Assembly: GCA_032871835.1 (NCBI GenBank)
Contig: CM065296.1
Location: 13,160,001-13,224,000 of the forward strand
Source: Dipteronia dyeriana
Taxonomy: Eukaryota; Streptophyta; Magnoliopsida; Sapindales; Sapindaceae
Reading direction: 5' to 3'
DNA length: 64,000 bases
In this document: positions 23,774 to 34,311 of the stretch, piece by piece
How the letters are laid out: each line of letters begins with the position of its first letter
How positions within the stretch are numbered: the first letter of the stretch is position 1
Notes under the pieces: generated by a model
Seen by the model: only the letters and a program-made list of their open reading frames with translations
Told to the model about the DNA's origin: nothing
The model's database searches: none
Position numbers and translations under genes: made by a program

Positions 23774-24485
23774 GGGCCCGTCCTGTAAGCGTTTTTCAGT
23801 TACTGTTTTTCGAAAATAAAAATGAAACGAGTGTTTTTTATTTCAGTTTCGAATTCTGAAAACGCGTCTGGTAGCATAAACTGAAAGCTGTATTTTGAAA
23901 ATGAAAATGGAAAAAACGCGTGTAGTAGGTTAACCGAAAACTATCAAAAATTGAAATATCAATTTTGACATTTTGTTTAATATTATTACAACTATAAACA
24001 AATTGATTACATAAGTAACCAATATAATTTTTGTATTGTAATTTTTAAATTAAACAAAAGTAACACATCAAAAATTAATTCAAAAAAACATATCAAAAAA
24101 TTAATTAATCAAAACTAAGCTCTTAAATTATAAACAAATAATTACAATATATATATATATATATATATTATATAATAAAAATATAACTGTATATATTATA
24201 TTAATATATATATACATATTATAATAATATATAAAATATATATTATATATATTATAATATTATATATATTAAATATTTTTATATTTTTATATTATATTAT
24301 ATTACAATTTTATATATAATAATACATAATATATCATATTATATCCTATATAAATATATAATATTTGATATTATATAATATATTATTGTATATAATAACA
24401 TTATAAATATGTATATCATAATACATATAGTATTAATATACATATATTATAATATATATTATTGCATATATATCATATAAATATA

Positions 24486-24522
<37 letters not shown>

Positions 24523-24962
24523 AGAATATTAAATACTAATTATGTAAATATTATAATATATAAAAATATATATTACAATATTATATATATATATATATAT
24601 TAACATTCTATAATATTATATGTTATATTAAAATATTATTAAATATATAAAAGAGGGGAACTTTGGTCATTTGAAAATCTTATCCCGTCTTGTCCTAACC
24701 ATATGAAACGCATAATAGTACAATTAATAGTTAAAAAAAATAATTTTTTTTTATAAAAAAAAAAGTGAAAAACAAAATGAAAAACAAAAACAAAAACAAA
24801 AAACAAGTATTTTGTGTTTTTCAAATCTTTTACTTTTAACACTGATTTTGTTTTTCATTTTTTTCGAAAATAAAATGAAAAACGGTTAACGAACGCATTT
24901 TCAAAATCGTTTTTAAAAAATATAAACGAAAACGGACTGAAAAGCAGATGCAGGACGGGGCC
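23774..24962. mobile_element. PIF/Harbinger-like MITE (1189 bp) with AT-rich core
   Basis: The left end GGGCCCGTCCTG and right end CAGGACGGGGCC form inverted repeats of 12 bp with one mismatch. Both sides are flanked by TTA (23771-23773 and 24963-24965), the 3-bp TTA/TAA duplication expected of PIF/Harbinger elements. Subterminal parts are rich in GAAAACG and TTTTCG words that also pair as inverted copies. No transposase is encoded. Confidence 0.75.
24136..24640. repeat. AT-only low-complexity core of the MITE
   Basis: About 500 bp made almost wholly of A and T with several (TA)n runs, for example at 24146-24168 and 24488-24520. It can fold back on itself and is a likely site of assembly error. 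Confidence 0.85.
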
Positions 24963-26636
24963 TTAGTTTTCTCTTTGTTAGGCGGAGAATTATCATAAAT
25001 TGATAAACAACGTGAAATTACATAACATGCATCATCTTGTGATTTTCATAGTATGCAAATAATTTTTCAAATGATTCAAAAATAATAAAATTACATTCTA
25101 TCAATATACAAACCCGGGTGGTTGTTCCTATAGAAAAATTTATGAAATGACAGTAAAAATCATCTATTAGTGTAAGACAACTTAATTCAAATGATACGGT
25201 TCCCTAGAAGTTGAATTTGAAATATCATAATCATAGTGAAAATAACACTCGAGTGATAAATAAATCATTATTGTCAAAGACTCCCGAAGATCTTAGTCTC
25301 ACAAATGAAAAACAAAATACTGAAGATACATATAGAAATGTTAATCTCCCTTATGAGACTCTTGAAGTAGAAAATAAAAAGATCTCAATTGTCCCAGTAT
25401 AGACACATATACCAGAAATAAATAAATTATATTTCTCTGAAAGGAATATTTGTATAAAGAGACACGTGTACTGAACGTTAAAGAGATTTCAATAACCCCT
25501 GAAGAGGCATATGGATTACGAAATATAAATCAATTATATTACTAATATAGAAATTGAGATCGTATATTGCTAAAAAATATGATAATGGTTTTAAACTATA
25601 AATTGTATATATGTCGACATATGGTGAAAAGTAAAAGACAGAGTTATACTTATTTTAAATTTGAAAGTTTTGGACATATAGTCCAAATGTTTGATGACGT
25701 CAAACTTATTGAATATAATTGTTTTTTTGTACAAATTATGATAAAAGGTTTACTGCAGAAGTCTGGTTTGACAATGAATAAAAATCCTAAAATGATTTAA
25801 ATGTCTGAAGCAAGTAGTTCGATGCTACATTTTGTATATATTAAATTTAATAAAATAAAAAGCATTTAGTGCATACGCCTTTGTGAATATTGTGTTGAAA
25901 GAATCAAGAAATTTGTTTCCAATAAAATATATGTTGATTGTTTTAGACTTATTAATACTCCTGACGAGCTTATAAATTACATTTTTATAAGGTATACTTA
26001 GAAAATAATATTTAGTCTTAATAAATGGTTAGGTTGAGCATTTTCAATTAGTATAATAATACATGAATTAACATATATAAGAAAAGGTCCAATAACATTT
26101 TTTTCATGGATAAAACTTATTAGAAGGATACCTTGATGTGTATTACGGTGATGTATAATCCCTTTTCATTCTCAAAAATGATAATGAAGTACATTTTGGT
26201 CTTGAAGTATCAAATCTATATTCAAATGGTGTTTTTTTATAATAAAACAACATGATGTAATATATAACATGTTACACCAATTTGAAAAGCAACTTTAGTA
26301 AAGTTCTTCGTATATGATCTCCAAAAGAGTAGGATGCGATAGATAGAAATATCTGAACAAAAATATTAAAGCATCCACATTAGAATGAGAGAAGCATATT
26401 TGTCAAGGGATTTTACGATTCAGATGAAATATAATGTACTGTACTCTTTTTCTTTCATTAAGTTTTTATTCCACCGGATTTTTACTAATAAGGTTTTAAT
26501 GAGACAGTTTTACACTCCCATTACAATTAGAGATTAATGTACTCTTTTTCCTCTATTAGTTTTTTTCACACAAGGTTTTGTTAGCAAAGGTTTTTACGGA
26601 GCATATTCACCGTATGATTGATGGACATTAAAAGAG

Positions 26637-27830
26637 GAGTATTATAAATATTATTCAATTGCATATGAATGAATATCTTTTGTTGTATGCAAATTTTCAG
26701 ACATACACTTTATTGACAAAAAGGATAAAATTGTCAGGTGGACATCTGAATAGGCATTCAGAAAATATCCTGCAAGACATCACCAAAGAAGAGAAACCCA
26801 AGTAAAAAAGTATTGAACAAAACCTGCTCGGGGTCAACTGACGTCATATACTCGGGGTCAGTTAACGATGCTCGGGGTTAGTTGATGACATGTTTTACTC
26901 GGGATCAGATGACGTCATTCGGGACCAGCTAATATCATGTTCTACTCGGGACAAACATAAAGAAAACTGAATAAAGAAACCCAGCGCATAACTCGCACAC
27001 GAATCAAGAGTCGTTAAAATGCGTAGATATTCGTATCAAAGAAGAATTTCAAAAAGAATAGAATATCAAACAGAAAGGGTTCATAATCAGGCAACAATTT
27101 TTTTTTTTTCAAAAAGACTACGCTTTTATAAGGAAATAAGTCCTAACTAGACTATATCACTAAAGTCTTATTCGATCTCTATACAAGTCTCCAAAATAGG
27201 AAAGATGACAGACTACTTCGAACAAGTAACTAATCATAATTAAATACAAAGATCTTTTGTTACTTGTACAAAGAGGATTAGGGTTCTATGAACATATAAA
27301 TAGACCCATAATCTCCTCAAAAAGAAATATAGAAAAATACAGAGAGAAAAAGAGAGATCGAGAGTTGTAAATCTTTTCAATAGTTGATTTTGACTCGGTT
27401 GATTATTCAGTCACCCGTGGACGTTTCTCCGGTCATCGGAGTTTTACCACGTAAAACTTACGTCCGATTACTTTCTCATTCTTTTTCTCTTTGAAATCAC
27501 AGCTAAAATCCAATCTTATTGACTTTTTCTCATACATTCAGAAATCGACATCAACATCAACATCTTTCAATTCGTTGAAGTAACTCTCATATTTCTATCT
27601 TTCCACCGGTACCATATTTATGATCATTATTTGTAATTTATATAACCTAATGTAATGTGTAGTTGTGGGGTTATAAAGAAACTCTCACCTTTGTATCTGT
27701 GACACTTTTTGATGAGAACAATCGAGGAATAAAAACTCTCCTCTGAATATATTCTTTCTCTCTCCTTCTCATGTATGTTTATGTTTATATTATTGTTTAT
27801 TATTATTGATTTTATAAATACACCCTAATT
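26637..27830 (+). repeat. Possible copia LTR remnant split by a solo LTR
   Basis: After the purine run AAAAGAGGAG the sequence TATTATAAATATTATTC resembles a decayed copia LTR start (TG changed to TA). After the solo LTR, 27700-27830 has the CTCTCTCCTTCTC and TTATTATTATTG type of end common to copia LTRs. Boundaries are uncertain. Confidence 0.3.
26708..27556 (+). repeat. Solo LTR of a Tat-like gypsy element
   Basis: It shares with the LTRs of D and F the block ACTTGTAC...TAGGGTTCTAT...TATAAATAGACCC (TATA box at 27295-27302), CCGTGGACGTTTCTCC, TACCACGTAAAAC and the end ATCAACA. The start is taken by alignment to TTATTG. The interior shows several copies of CTCGGG(G/A)TCAG near 26830-26950. 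No internal element sequence lies on either side. A target duplication was not found, so the exact ends are approximate. Confidence 0.6.
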
Positions 27831-28148
27831 TATACTTACTTTTTTTATTATTCCAATTTTTTCATAAAGGTAATTTTTTTAAAAAATCACTTATCCTTTC
27901 CGATTTGTACTAATAAATTAATAATGATAATAATATATTATATTTTTCCTTTTGACGCGACACAAACAACATAGAAGTTCGCAAGTTATTTAAAAGCTAC
28001 AACTTAGTTACAAAGAAAATCATCCCGTCACGTCGTCTTTTATAATTGCCAATCCTGGTCGATATAGTCTTCATCCTCAAGTCCCCCTTCAACCCAGTGC
28101 TCTCTCACTCTCCCCGTCAATCACTGTGTGTAAAAATCGAGTCTTTCA
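27831..28148 (+). promoter_or_regulatory. Upstream region and 5' UTR of the NUB1 homologue
   Basis: No gene. CACGTCGTC at about 28030 contains an ACGT core and is followed by TTTTATAATT, a weak TATA-like element, about 110 nt before the start codon. The region between about 28080 and 28140 is pyrimidine-rich, as is common in plant 5' UTRs. Confidence 0.35.
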
Positions 28149-31100
28149 ATGGCCAAACTGAAGATAGCAGGCACATGGTCAGGCGATTTGCAGGTAGAAT
28201 TGGAGCAATGGACCGTAACCATGTTGAGAGAAGAAGTGGCAAAGCAATCAAACATGCCTCCTGAGACGATCAACTTGATATGTGCTGGAAAAGTCTTGAA
28301 AGATGGTGATGGCTCGGAAAAGCTGAGTCATTTGGGTATCAAAAACAACGCCAAGATTCTTGCCACTCGTGTCTCTGTTGATGAGGGCAAGTCCTTGGTG
28401 GCTGAAGAAGAACGTTCTCGTAGATTGACCAGAGTCAAGTGAGTCTTTGCACACTTTTGTTTTCTAACTTTTTTGCGGTTGGTTGCCTTTGTTCAAAGTT
28501 TGGATTTTTTTGGGTCAATGTTTTGATCACTATGTTGATTTTTTTAATTCTTTGATTTTAGTGTATATACACACACACTTGTATAAGTATTGAGCTTGCT
28601 ATGTAGAATTCAATGAGAAAATTGGATATTGGATTGGCTAAGTTTTGTGTGTTTAGACTATGTCCTTACTGTGTTGAATTGTCTTAGAAGAATCAAATTC
28701 TCTAGTTCTTTAAGTGGATTATGGTATGTTGGTTTTGATTAAACTATGTTTACCGTATCCGATTGAGTGGGAAAACTTTTATTTTTGTTCTATGTTTCTG
28801 TTTTTGTAGAGTCCTGGCTCTATCTCATTGTGTACCTCGTTCATTTGTAATTTGTATGTAGATTTTGATCGATATCTTAGTATTTCAGTGGAGTTGTATT
28901 AATCGAGTGAGAAGAATGATTATATTGCTTTATGCGGGTTCTAATGTTCCATTCTTCATAATTTGTTGTTTGTTTTGGTGTTTTTGGGTCATGGTTTGAA
29001 TGTTGAACTGAACAAGCAATTTGAATTATCTTGGCCTGTGCATTTTTTCTCATCCACACTGTTCTCAGAGAGTTGATAAAGCAACATTAATTTGATTTTC
29101 AAACAAATTATGGAACTTCCAATAACTGAGCTAAATTCTTGAATTAGACTCAGTTGAGAGAATTTTTCTTTTCCTGTTTCGTTTCCTTATGCTATTGAAC
29201 AATTTTAAATGTGTCAAGTACATATCTTTTAATGACAAAAGAATTAACTGACTTGTTGTGTTGTCCACTGTCCAACAGTGTTAAGTTTTTTCATTCATAT
29301 TGCTGAGGAATTTATATGAAACTTTTCCCTTTTCTGGTCCATTGATGTTGATGTCCATCATCATTTAATTTAATAGCTATCTTTTTTCTTCAAATTCACT
29401 AGTTAGTGACTTCTTAATGTTTTCATCCAATTGACAGAGCAGCTGCAGCTGCCCTTGTTGAGAGACATGCAGATGGTTCATTACCACTTGAGGACTTTAA
29501 TATAGAACTTGAAGATCAGAATGGGGAGACAATAAGATTTGGAACTGAGACTGATCGGCGGTATGATAGATGAATAGAGATTTTGTTCATATATTGTTTT
29601 TTATTGCTTTTATTTGGCTAGCAATTAGTTCCTATCATTTAAGGGTCTTTGTCTTAAGTTGAGATCTAAATTGTCATTTGACAGGGCAATGATGATGGGT
29701 CTGATGCTTCATGCAAATGCAAAGAAACTTATTAGGAGGCAATTGTATAAGGATGCACTGGAAGTGCTCACCATGGGGGAGGTCAATTGTTATTACCACG
29801 TCTCCTCTTTTTCTTTTTCTAAAGGAAGAAAAAAATATATTATATTTTCTAAGAGAATGTCATCGTGTTGAGGACATTTGGCCATATATTTCATGAAATC
29901 TATGAAGAAAAGAATAAACCTTTTCATTTCCTGAGAAATACTGGAAGTTAGTGGTCTCAAAAGACAGTTTCTAGATAAACATCTCTATTTCTGTTTGGAG
30001 AATTTATATCTTGCTTGGCAAATGACTTACAGGGATATCACTACTTAATATTTTCTGTTTGGCATTTTGATTTGTCACAGGAGGCTTTCTCTCTTTGCAA
30101 TCCCAAAGTCATTGAGGTGAGTGAACCATTTCTTCTCCTAATATGAGAATGTTAAATTATAATATATGCCATGGCAAAGTGAGCTTATTTTAGTCACTCG
30201 ATTGAATTGGATGTAAATTGCTCTGGTCACTGCATATTGGGGGAAGCTCCTCATTTAATCACGTGCGCTTTGCAATGAATACCACATGTGGTCATTCCTG
30301 GGAAAGTGGGTTTGCAATTAGTTATAACTTGGTTTATAAAGAGAAAGAGACAGATTAAAACAGATTTACTTTTCACTTTTGATTAGGATTTACATTGAAC
30401 AATAAATCACCTAAGCTTTGATAAATTGATTCTTTCTCCAAGCAAATGTTGATATATGTCATTAACACTTTTATGAATTTGAATATTATATGAGACTATT
30501 CATGAAAAGCACGAGATGGTGAATTGTGATGTGGATGTAACTTTTGACTGCTTCCACTTATCCAACTTCAATCCTCTAATGAATTTGATCACATGGCTCT
30601 GCTTCCAGCTTGTTGACAATGTCCCATTACTGCAAATAGACATGGTCTGGTGCTATTTCATGCTTCGAGACATCAGTTGGCTCTCAGTGGCAGGAATGCG
30701 CCTTCAAAAAGCTAGAGAAGGAATAGAACTTGCTCATGGGAAGGACTCCTTCCGCATGAGACTGCTGCAAGCAGGTCGCCACCCAGAGCTTGCACTGTGA
30801 GTATTTATCGTCATTATTTTCGGTTTGTATCTCCCAGGACCTGGCCATGGATGGGAATGATTTAAGTCTGCAATGCTAACTCATTTGATCATATCTTTGT
30901 AGGCATCTGCGAATGGAGCTGTTGGAAGGGGTGGTGGCATATCACAGTGGTCAGTTTGATAAATCTCGGAATGCATTGACTTCTGCACAAGCAAAATTCT
31001 TCCAGGTAATTATGAGTAGTTGACATATATCTGAGAAACAAAGATTGGAGATTAGTTAAAACAAATGTATGCGTGTGCAATTTGGTCTACTTCGCTGGCT

Positions 31101-32793
31101 TGATTTCCCCTAAACTATTAAATAATAGAACAAAATGTGATATTATATTCTTTATTAGATTTGAAATAAGTATAATCAAATTTTTCCAAGTTATTGAGAA
31201 CTTTTTTATTCTCCTAAATATCTGTTTTTTTTTTTTTTGGCAGCCTGCTTTGTAGTTTTCTCTCTTTTCTGCTTCATCTCCCTATATCCACTATATATAG
31301 ACAGACATCATTCATTTACCTCCAGTAAAATCTTGTGTCTTTTTATATGTTGAAACAATCATCTGATATTAATTGCAGCTACAAGTGCCAGATGAATCCT
31401 TATCTCTTGTTATGAGCATGGGATTCAAAGAGCAAGATGCGAAGAGGGCACTACGAATTAGCAATCAAGATGTTGGGACTGCCATTGATTTTCTGGTAGA
31501 GGAGAAGGCAAAAAGAGCACGGAAAAGGGAGGATAATAATCGGCGAAGAAGAGAAATTGCGTGGGTGTCATTTTGATAAAATTAGTCTTTATAATTCATA
31601 TATTCTGTGTCACTTCTGCTAAGTAGTTTTGCATATTTGCAGGGAACAAAAACAATATGGAATGACACCCTTGAAGAAAGCTGTTGATCTCCAAAGATTA
31701 AAAGCATTGGTCTCCATCGGGTAAACAAGCCAAACTCATTCAATTTTATTATACGCCTTTGGTAATCTATTTAAAGAAACAACGATTTCTGCCTTGTAAT
31801 TATAACATTGTTATCTTATCTGTTCATGTCATTAATTTTGCATAGCTTATCAGTACATTATGAATAATGGACTTGGAGACTGTTCCTTAATTTTTCATAG
31901 CTATAGTTTGTTGCCAAGTATAGCTATAGCTTATTATTTCAGAGAGTGAGATAAAGGATATTTTTAAAAGTTGGATGACTGATGTATCTTGTGTGACGAT
32001 TAATTGAACAATTACCAATACTTACAAGTATCCTAGACAAAGTTAAAGAGTTGCTTTGGCAGGTATGAGAAGGAGCTTGCCGCTGAAGCCCTGCGAAGAA
32101 ATGAGAATGACACTGAAAAGGCATTGGATGACTTGACAAATCCAGAAAGTAACTCGTCCATACAGGTTACTTGTTTTTCCTAGTGATTTTTTAGTTGAAT
32201 ATGCGTCAGACTTTTATCTTCACTAAATTCATTTGAATTGCAGCTTGAGATTGAGTCGCGGAAAAGGAAAAGACATCAAAAATCAACAAATGTTAACATT
32301 GAACAGCTGGTTTCTATGGGGTTCGAAAGATCAGCCGGTACTTAACATTAGCATCTTTTATATTTGTTCTGTCATGTACTGGAAAAATCCTTTTGCTTTC
32401 TCTTTAGTACAAACAATAGTCACCATGCCTGCCCAGGATCTGATAAAGTTGTATGCAGTTGTTGAAGCTAGTCGAGCTGGTGGCTCTATTGAACAAATAA
32501 TGCATCAACTGCTCTCACAAACTGCACCAAACACCTCATCTGCTGCTAACAACCCCGAAAGGTCTTCCATAACAACTACTAACAATGTTGACCCAAGTAG
32601 TTCAAATGACAATGAGAATGTCAAAGATGAATCAACCACCGGTGAAATAGAAGAGCGAGATGTGGAGATGGAAGATGAACTTGCTTGTGAATTAACAGGA
32701 GATGTTTTTGCAGACTATGACATTGAAGTTACAAAAGAAGGCGAAGCAATAAATGAGTACTTGGCTCTGATTGATTCAGCTGTCAATGTGTAA
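28149..32793 (+). CDS. NUB1: NUB1 homologue (NEDD8 ultimate buster 1), 11 exons, 542 aa
   Basis: Exons: 28149-28438, 29438-29560, 29685-29781, 30081-30116, 30609-30796, 30903-31005, 31379-31560, 31643-31720, 32063-32165, 32244-32337, 32459-32793. All introns are GT-AG and the total of 1629 nt keeps one frame. Residues 1-75 form a ubiquitin-like domain (MAKLKIAGTWSG, then ICAGKVLKDGDG). Residues about 100-280 are helical, with YKDALEVLTMGEE and IDMVWCYFMLRDISWL. Three UBA domains follow: about 284-320 (LVMSMGFKEQDAKRAL), 358-398 (LVSIGYEKELAAEALRRN) and 416-452 (LVSMGFERSAVVEASRAG). The C-terminus is acidic. In animals and Arabidopsis NUB1 binds NEDD8/RUB1 and ubiquitin-like proteins and brings them to the 26S proteasome; this role is taken from the family. 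The last acceptor (GTATGCAG, 32458) was chosen because it restores the UBA3 core. It looks intact and is a single-copy cellular gene amid repeats. Confidence 0.93.
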
Positions 32794-33235
32794 AAAGCCT
32801 CATCTTCCAAGTGAGAAGAAAAGAACTTGAAACAAGGAGGCAGAGTAAATATGTGAATAAAATGGTACTAGTGGCATTAGGCCAGAGGTAGATTTCAACA
32901 GTTATAATTATGGTGATTGGTTGGAGCTTTTATAATTTGAAGTTTGAAGTAGCATAACAGTCCTGACAATCATTGTAGAAAACAAATTTGGTTTTCCCAG
33001 ATTACTGAAGTTCTGCAATGAAAAAATAATTATATGGCAGTGCATATTTTATTTTCTTCAATTTTTCCTTATTATTATTTTTATTTATTTTAATTGATAT
33101 GGTCTTATGACTGTAATTGCAACACTGGGGCACGGTGTCAGTGATTAACTCTTTTACTTAATACGGTCTCATTTCTTGCCAGAGGTTGCTTTTTTAACTA
33201 TTGTAATACAGTTTCGGGTGATCGGTCTATTGTGA
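32794..33235 (+). other. 3' UTR and downstream region of NUB1
   Basis: No gene. AATAAAATGG at about 32857 could act as a polyadenylation signal, and ATGAAAAAATAAT near 33018 is another candidate. The region ends at the hAT target duplication. Confidence 0.45.
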
Positions 33236-33243
33236 GCCTAAAG

Positions 33244-33751
33244 TAGACATGTCAAGGTTCCGGTTTGGTTCGGTTTGGTTCAGTTCGGTTCCGATTCCGG
33301 TTCCGAACTGAGCCAGAACCGGAATTAGAACTGGAGACCGACGGTTCCGGTTCCGGTTCCGGTTCCGACGGTTCTGGTTCCGGTTCCGGTTCCGACGGTT
33401 GGTCCGGTTCGGTTCCTTTCATCTCTCTCTCTCTCTCTCTCTCTCACAAAAATCAATCGGTCCACCATCACCATCTTCTCCCGGCCATCATCTTCGTTCT
33501 TCTTTCATCTTTCTTCGTCTCAACTTCTTTGTGACTTCGTTTGTGGATTGATCAATGGAAGAGAGAGATCTGTGGAAGAGAGAGAGATCGATGGAAGGGA
33601 GAGAGAGATCCTTCGATGTAGATCGATGGAAGGGAGACCTGTGGATCGAGAATGGAAGGATGGAAGATGGATCTGGAAAGAGGAATGAAAGAAAGAAAGA
33701 GAGAGAAGAGAGAGAGATCAGGAAAAAAAAGAAATAGCGAAAAAAAAAGTA

Positions 33752-33782
<31 letters not shown>

Positions 33783-33992
33783 GGTCTGGAATCAACGGTT
33801 CTAGAACCGAAACCGAAACCGAACCATCGGTTCTTGGTTGGTTTTTTTCGAAAAAGAACTAGAACCGAACCTTAAACCCCACGGTTCCGGTTCCGGTTCC
33901 GGTTCCGGTTCCAAAACCGGTACCACGGTTCCGGTTACAGTTACAATTCATTTCACACGGTTACAATTCGGTTCGAACCGTGGTCATGTCTG
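33244..33992. mobile_element. Non-autonomous hAT-type element (749 bp) between NUB1 and OS9
   Basis: Flanked by an exact 8-bp duplication, GCCTAAAG, at 33236-33243 and 33993-34000. The ends TAGACATG and CATGTCTG are inverted repeats with the outermost base differing. Both ends carry arrays of GGTTCC/GGTTCGG words in opposite orientation (33255-33415 and 33795-33975), which would pair as long arms. The centre holds a CT run (33421-33446), GAGA-rich sequence and (AAT)n at 33752-33780. No transposase is encoded. Open frames across the arrays are repeat by-products. Confidence 0.85.
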
Positions 33993-34000
33993 GCCTAAAG

Positions 34001-34311
34001 GTAGAAATTCATCACCAGCAGTGTACTCCAAAATGATATTGTAGTTTAGTGCAGTAAAAATTTATGATCTTGCTATATTAACATGTTTATCAGCCGTACA
34101 AATGTTTCAACAGCTTGATTTATTTTGAACAGAAAATGTCCAGCTGATGGAGATTAACTTTGTTCTATACTGATTGATTGTATATTGACTATAATAGCAT
34201 TGATTTGTGAAAGGCTAGCCATAAAAGAAACCCCACAGCTAATTTTTGTTGCTAATTGGTATGAACAAAATTCCTCTGCAAACATACAAAGTGTATCGGT
34301 AATTATGTCTC
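34001..34311 (-). other. 3' UTR/downstream region of the OS-9 homologue
   Basis: Follows the stop codon on the minus strand. No protein seen. It separates the OS-9 stop from the hAT element and contains AT-rich sequence suitable for 3' end formation. Confidence 0.45.

Larger units (their letters stand above)
23372..26636 (+). other. AT-rich degenerate region, probable old copia remnant
   Basis: About 3.3 kb with no intact gene. Two short open frames (25211-25402 and 25567-25800) lack recognisable motifs. Near 26440-26610 two copies of a T-rich sequence of the type TGTACTCTTTTTCCTCTATTAG with GGTTTT follow; such sequences are common just before the 3' LTR of plant copia elements. This is followed by AAAAGAGGAG, a possible polypurine tract. 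A MITE (23774-24962) lies within. The copia assignment is an inference with modest support. Confidence 0.4.

Noticed and set aside
25211..25800. Two open frames as possible genes
   Set aside because: Short, AT-rich, no recognisable motif; surrounding sequence looks like an old degenerate element.
29659..29896. Open frames reading through NUB1 exon 3 into the intron
   Set aside because: The GAG/GT donor at 29781/29782 and the acceptor at 30080 restore the conserved TMGEEAFSLC sequence, so the extension is intronic.
32233..32458. Upstream part of the 186-codon open frame spanning 32233-32793 as a coding exon
   Set aside because: Exon 10 is read in another frame up to 32337, and splicing to 32459 rebuilds the third UBA domain. 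Only 32459-32793 of this frame is coding.
33265..33737. Gly/Ser-rich and Arg/Glu-rich open frames
   Set aside because: Encoded by GGTTCC arrays and GAGA-rich sequence inside the hAT-type element; no domain and no conservation expected.
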